A stretch of 64,000 nucleotides of DNA, from positions 33,909-97,908 of the forward strand of contig JBAVIP010000032.1 of the NCBI GenBank assembly GCA_049687015.1. The letters are read 5' to 3'. The position numbers and the translations under genes are program-made. This document shows positions 60,440-64,000 of the stretch, piece by piece. Below the pieces are notes generated by a model. That model did no database searches and was not told where the DNA came from. It was given only the letters and a program-made list of their open reading frames with translations. This DNA comes from Methylotenera_A sp049687015. Lineage in GTDB: Bacteria > Pseudomonadota > Gammaproteobacteria > Burkholderiales > Methylophilaceae. Numbering within the stretch: position 1 is the first letter of the stretch; each line of letters begins with the position of its first letter.

Positions 60440-61803
60440 GTTGACTTACCCTCAGTTTTGATTGCTTGCGGAATATTAATATAAATTACCGTGCCGTGCC
60501 GTGCTGATGCCGGATCAGTTTCAGAATCCACATTAAAACTGCCATGCAGGCCTTGCACACGCTCGCGCATGCCAAGCAACCCAAAATGGTTAGTTTGATC
60601 AACAGCATCAATATCCATACCCAAACCGTTATCTTTAATCGTAAGCTGCAGCGCGCCTGTTTGAGTAGCCGCCAGATCAATATCAATTATTGTGGCTTTC
60701 GCATGCTTAATCACATTATTGATTGACTCCTGCACAATTCGATAAATATTGATGTTCAAAGTTTCACCTAAAACATCCAGATTGCCAGACAAGCTTAAAT
60801 TGATCGTCAACTCAGGATATTGATTCTGATAAAAATTAACCGCATCGCGCAGGGTTTCACTCAAACCCAGGTTATCAAGCGCTCCAGGGCGCAACTGGCG
60901 GATAATATCGTGCATGCCATCATAGATATGATTGGCGGCGGCCACAATGGTTTGTGCGCTTGCTTCCACTTCCGGCGCTTTTCCCTTGGTTTTGTTGGCA
61001 ATCGCCACTGCAAAGGTTTTAATCGCCGTCACATACTGGCCAAGCTCATCATGCAGCTCGCGCGCGAGGCTTCTGCGTTCATCTTCAATATGGCTTTGTA
61101 TCAGTGCGGTTAGCTGTCGGTTTTCTTCCAGCTGCCGCTCTATCGCCAGCGATTCCGCCATGCGGTTCAAACTATGCCCGATGCGATCGAATTCTGGCAA
61201 TTTAAAGGCAGGCAAACGCGTGGTTAAATCACCCTGCTCCATACGGTTGATGGATGCCAGAATGCAATTGACCGGCCTGAGCGAATGGCTTAGCAGCGCA
61301 TACACCATGCTATTCAGCAATATAAAAAATCCCAAGCCAATCCACATCAGCTGGCTGACATTGGACCACGCCTCTCGAATCGAACCCGCCGCGCTGGAAG
61401 ATACCACCAAAGTGCCGTAGCGGATTTTCCGCTCTACGGTTTCTGTCGCAGGCGCTACCAGTTTCACAAACCAATCTGGCGGATGCACGTCAGTGCGATA
61501 GGTGGATTCCGGAGATTGATAAATGACATTACCCCGTATATCATAAAGCACGATAGTACTGCTGCGCACATAGCCCAGCGACTTTAAAAATTGCTGTAAA
61601 ACCATGTGCGTGGGGCCCATATCCGGATTCATTGCGGAGCTGATAATGACAGTATCCAGTAACTGCACCGTGACGCGGCTGGCAGCCTCTACCCGCTCGC
61701 GAATCGAAATGCGCGTATCGTTCACCAGTATTGTGCCTACCACCAGTATAAAAGCCAGCGAAAGCAAGGTGATCAGCAGATTTAAGCGGAACCTTAGACT
61801 CAT
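60436..61803 (-). CDS. Sensor histidine kinase with LapD/MoxY-type sensor region
   Basis: About 455 residues. Membrane helices at about 8-28 and 152-172 flank a periplasmic domain of about 120 residues resembling LapD/MoxY N-termini. A HAMP region (about 173-225) follows. A HisKA_3 box with His251 (LARELHDELGQ) and an ATPase domain with N-box NNVIKHAKA and G-box DNGLGMD (391-397) complete it. NarX/MoxY-type kinase paired with the NarL-type regulator. MoxYX-type systems control methanol dehydrogenase in other methylotrophs, which suits the pqq genes here; that is context-based inference. Confidence 0.88.
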   Translation of the reverse strand: MSLRFRLNLLITLLSLAFILVVGTILVNDTRISIRERVEAASRVTVQLLDTVIISSAMNPDMGPTHMVLQQFLKSLGYVRSSTIVLYDIRGNVIYQSPESTYRTDVHPPDWFVKLVAPATETVERKIRYGTLVVSSSAAGSIREAWSNVSQLMWIGLGFFILLNSMVYALLSHSLRPVNCILASINRMEQGDLTTRLPAFKLPEFDRIGHSLNRMAESLAIERQLEENRQLTALIQSHIEDERRSLARELHDELGQYVTAIKTFAVAIANKTKGKAPEVEASAQTIVAAANHIYDGMHDIIRQLRPGALDNLGLSETLRDAVNFYQNQYPELTINLSLSGNLDVLGETLNINIYRIVQESINNVIKHAKATIIDIDLAATQTGALQLTIKDNGLGMDIDAVDQTNHFGLLGMRERVQGLHGSFNVDSETDPASARHGTVIYINIPQAIKTEGKST

Positions 61804-61893
61804 ACCCTACCCGAAAAATAAACACGAGTTTGAGGCAATATGTGCAAAAACAGCAAGTGTAAAAATCATTAAACCAGCCAATCCCTAAATTTA

Positions 61894-62706
61894 CTAATCT
61901 TTAATTTCGATACTTTTGTACTCGGCCGGCACAGGCGGATATGCCAGTTTCAATCCTTTAAGCGCATCTAGCAAAAGCCTAGAAATTAGCAAATTGCGAT
62001 TGGTTTTAGAATCTGCCGGCACTATATACCAAGGCGCATAGTCAGTCGAAGTCGCGCGCATCGCGTTTTCATAGGCCTGCATGTATTTATCCCACAAATC
62101 GCGCTCTTTCAAATCGTTCGGGTTAAATTTCCAGGTTTTGGTTGGATCATTCAGACGCTCCAGCATGCGCTGTTTTTGCTCCTGTTTAGAGATATGCAAA
62201 TAACACTTGATGATCACTGTGCCCGTCTCAGTAAGCATGCGCTCAAAATCGTTAATCTGTGCATAACGGCGCTCGCACTCCGCAGCATCAATCCAGTCGT
62301 GCACCTTCACAATCAGCACATCCTCATAATGGCTGCGGTTAAAAATCACAATCTCGCCTTTTTGCGGCACTTGGGCATGCACCCGCCACAAGTAATCGTG
62401 CGCCAATTCTTCCGGTGTTGGCGCCTTAAAACTCGCCAACCGTATACCTAAAGGATCGCACTCACTAAACACATGCTTTATCGTGCCATCCTTACCGCTG
62501 GCATCCATGCCCTGAATAAGCAGCAGCACCTTATGTTTGGCCTGCGCGTGCAGAATATCCTGCAGCGCATTGATTTCCGTCGCCAGCTTTTCAAGCTCCA
62601 GCGCATCTTGTGATTTATCGCCAGTGCGTTCAGATTTATCGCTGGCTTTGTAATTTTTTAATGCAAACTTTTTAGGGTTAACGCGATATTGATCTAAATT
62701 GGCCAT
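61894..62706 (-). CDS. ppk2: Polyphosphate kinase 2 family phosphotransferase
   Basis: A 270-residue PPK2. Walker A GMDASGKDG at residues 66-74, HVFSECDPLGIRLASFKAPT lid region, and Walker B-like VIFNRSHYEDVL, followed by the KCYLHISKQEQKQRM block. It transfers phosphate between polyphosphate and nucleotides (NDP or NMP, class not resolvable by eye). Adjacent to the two-component system but apparently monocistronic. Confidence 0.93.
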   Translation of the reverse strand: MANLDQYRVNPKKFALKNYKASDKSERTGDKSQDALELEKLATEINALQDILHAQAKHKVLLLIQGMDASGKDGTIKHVFSECDPLGIRLASFKAPTPEELAHDYLWRVHAQVPQKGEIVIFNRSHYEDVLIVKVHDWIDAAECERRYAQINDFERMLTETGTVIIKCYLHISKQEQKQRMLERLNDPTKTWKFNPNDLKERDLWDKYMQAYENAMRATSTDYAPWYIVPADSKTNRNLLISRLLLDALKGLKLAYPPVPAEYKSIEIKD

Positions 62707-62760
62707 GATTTAACTTTCTAACAATTATGCTAATTTAACACATTAAGCTAAAACATCCAG

Positions 62761-63750
62761 TTAACCCAGCACGTCTAGCGGACTACCCACCCCGCGCCCG
62801 CCTTTATTCAGCACATGGGTATAAATCATTGTGGTGCTCACGTCGCTATGGCCTAAAAGCTCCTGCACAGTGCGGATATCATAGCCGCCTTCTAACAAGT
62901 GAGTTGCAAAGCTATGCCTAAACGTATGCGGCGTGGCGAGTTTAGTTAAGCCTGCATCTACCACCGCTTGCCGCACCGAGCGCTGAATAGCCTGATCTTG
63001 AATATGATGCCTGCGCGTTTGTTTTTCACTCTCTTGGCGCGGGTCGCTAGAAAGTTTATTTGATGGAAACACATATTGCCAAGCCCAATCGCGCTCTGCG
63101 TATGGATATTTTTTACTTAAAGCATAAGGCAAATAAACACTACCAAAACCTGCAGCCAAATCTTGCTCGTGCAAAGCTTTTACGCGTTTTAAATGTGCCT
63201 GCAGCGGCTCTATCAACACCATAGGCAACATCGTCACCCTATCTTTAAAGCCTTTACCATCACGAATTAAAATCTCTTTACGTGCAAAATCAATATCTTT
63301 CACCCGCAGGCGCAAGGCCTCTAAAATGCGCATGCCCGTGCCATAAAGCAAGCTTACTACCAAATGATGCGTGCCATCTAAGTGTGAGAGTATTTTTTGC
63401 ACCTCAGCCTGCGATAACACCACAGGCAAATGCTTAGGCACCTTGGCCTGCTCTACGTTATCTAGCCACGGCAGGCTTTGGCCTAACACCTCTTTATACA
63501 AAAACAACAACGCACTTTTGGCCTGATTTTGCGTGCTGGCAGAAACTTTACCTACCACGGCAAGATGCGTTAAAAACGTCTCCACCTCATCCGCACCAAG
63601 GTCTTTTGGATGACGCTTGTCAAAATGCAGAATATAGCGTTTAATCCAATCTACATACGCTTGCTCGGTGCGAATACTGTAATGCTTAAGGCGAATCTTT
63701 CCGCGCACAAGGTCTAACAGCTTAGGTGGCTCAGAATTTGATGTATTCAT
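62761..63750 (-). CDS. intI: Integron integrase
   Basis: A 329-residue tyrosine recombinase. SAM-like N-terminal domain to about residue 100, then a catalytic domain with Arg141 (YGTGMRILEAL), His275 and Arg278 (PHTFRHSFATHLL), His301 (LLGHSDVSTTMIYTH) and the nucleophile Tyr310. Residues about 208-240 (ALSKKYPYAERDWAWQYVFPS and on) form the extra alpha-helix patch that separates IntI from XerC/D and binds folded attC ends. It is divergent from the attI/cassette side, as expected. Intact, so probably active. Confidence 0.96.
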   Translation of the reverse strand: MNTSNSEPPKLLDLVRGKIRLKHYSIRTEQAYVDWIKRYILHFDKRHPKDLGADEVETFLTHLAVVGKVSASTQNQAKSALLFLYKEVLGQSLPWLDNVEQAKVPKHLPVVLSQAEVQKILSHLDGTHHLVVSLLYGTGMRILEALRLRVKDIDFARKEILIRDGKGFKDRVTMLPMVLIEPLQAHLKRVKALHEQDLAAGFGSVYLPYALSKKYPYAERDWAWQYVFPSNKLSSDPRQESEKQTRRHHIQDQAIQRSVRQAVVDAGLTKLATPHTFRHSFATHLLEGGYDIRTVQELLGHSDVSTTMIYTHVLNKGGRGVGSPLDVLG

Positions 63751-63835
63751 ATTTTAAATTTAGGCAGTACTAAAAATTAATAACAATATGATTTTATTAT
63801 ATACTTCATTCGTCAACAACAACACAACATCTCAT

Positions 63836-63864
63836 TTGACGCAATATAAAGCGTCAATTAGGAT
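63836..63864 (+). promoter_or_regulatory. Candidate cassette promoter Pc with overlapping inverted repeat
   Basis: -35 TTGACG (63836-63841), 17-nt spacer, -10 TAGGAT (63859-63864), reading into attI and the first cassette. TTGACGC (63836-63842) and GCGTCAA (63851-63857) form a perfect inverted repeat across the -35 and spacer, possibly an operator. No LexA box is seen. Confidence 0.45.
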
Positions 63865-63882
63865 GTCTACTTTACGTTAGAC
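63865..63882 (+). other. attI core recombination site (candidate)
   Basis: GTTAGAC at 63876-63882 fits the GTTRRRY core; recombination would fall after the G. GTCTAC at 63865-63870 lies inverted to it, giving the two opposed integrase sites expected in attI. It stands between intI and the first cassette gene. Confidence 0.6.
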
Positions 63883-63902
63883 ATTTATTTTAATCAGGAG
63901 CA

Positions 63903-64000
63903 ATGGTGAGCAAATCAACAAAAGTCAAAGTACTCTGCCGTACCTGCAAACATCCTACAAATCATGAAATTCTATTTAGAAAAGACTCTTCTGGTGAAAC
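63903..64000 (+). CDS. First integron cassette ORF, cut by window edge (zinc-ribbon-like start)
   Basis: Reads MVSKSTKVKVLCRTCKHPTN and then HEILFRKDSSGE before the window ends. AGGAG at 63896-63900 is two bases from the ATG and five from the next codon GTG 63906, so GTG may be the true start. The CxxC...TNH pattern resembles the zinc-ribbon entry of DUF4145-like proteins. It starts just after the candidate attI core, as a cassette gene should. Confidence 0.6.
   Translation, partial: MVSKSTKVKVLCRTCKHPTNHEILFRKDSSGE

Overview
The window reads as a chromosomal segment of a betaproteobacterial methylotroph of the family Methylophilaceae, probably Methylotenera-like. This is inferred from the complete pqqABCDE set (PQQ is the cofactor of methanol dehydrogenases), a MoxY/MoxX-like two-component system, the betaproteobacterial gene order purF-cvpA-dedD-folC-accD-trpAB-trpF-truA-fimV-asd-leuBDC, and moderate G+C with AT-rich spacers. 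No rRNA, tRNA, CRISPR array, prophage or insertion sequence was found.

Layout. (1) 1-7.3 kb: assimilatory sulfur cluster, with a partial CysB-type regulator, a TauE-family transporter, sulfite reductase hemoprotein, DUF934 protein, APS-type reductase, CysD, CysN and a 7Fe ferredoxin. (2) 7.4-11 kb: accessory genes (an unknown protein, a DUF4126 membrane protein, a trypsin-like peptidase, a Bcr/CflA MFS pump). (3) 11-14.4 kb: pqq operon on the minus strand, including the 23-codon pqqA and a hairpin terminator between pqqA and pqqB. (4) 14.6-19 kb: an unusual surface/secretion region, with a DUF6502 protein, a Gly/Ser-rich DUF5666 protein and a beta-barrel protein on the minus strand, and two small secreted tandem-repeat proteins on the plus strand behind a near-consensus promoter carrying nested palindromes. 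(5) 19-27.3 kb: aromatic/serine/gyrase block (DAHP synthase, hisC, pheA, serA, serC, gyrA). (6) 27.6-31.8 kb: peroxiredoxin, metZ under a SAM-II-type riboswitch plus terminator, purF, cvpA. (7) 31.8-47.4 kb: dedD, folC, accD, trpA, trpB, trpF, truA, an EcfT-like protein, fimV, asd, an entericidin-like lipopeptide, yajQ, ppnP, leuB, leuD, leuC. (8) 47.5-53.5 kb: a MmyB-type regulator, cimA, argG, argF, argD. (9) 53.5-62.7 kb: membrane and stress genes, a Rieske oxygenase, a DMT permease, a MoxYX-like two-component system, PPK2. (10) 62.7-64 kb: an integron integrase with a candidate attI site and Pc promoter, followed by the start of the first putative cassette gene, cut by the window edge.

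How the genes work together. CysD/CysN make APS, the CysH-like reductase makes sulfite, and CysI with its DUF934 partner makes sulfide. MetZ uses the sulfide for homocysteine, and SAM appears to feed back on metZ through the riboswitch. CimA with LeuBCD gives a citramalate route to isoleucine. ArgF, ArgG and ArgD serve arginine synthesis. TrpF, TrpB, TrpA, PheA, HisC and DAHP synthase serve aromatic amino acids.

The most interesting parts are the repeat-peptide locus at 18.1-19 kb with its neighbouring DUF6502/DUF5666/barrel genes, the variant SAM-II riboswitch, the relic second 3' end of cysH, a family of about 118-bp palindromic elements whose outer arms differ between copies but stay self-complementary, and the integron platform at the right edge.
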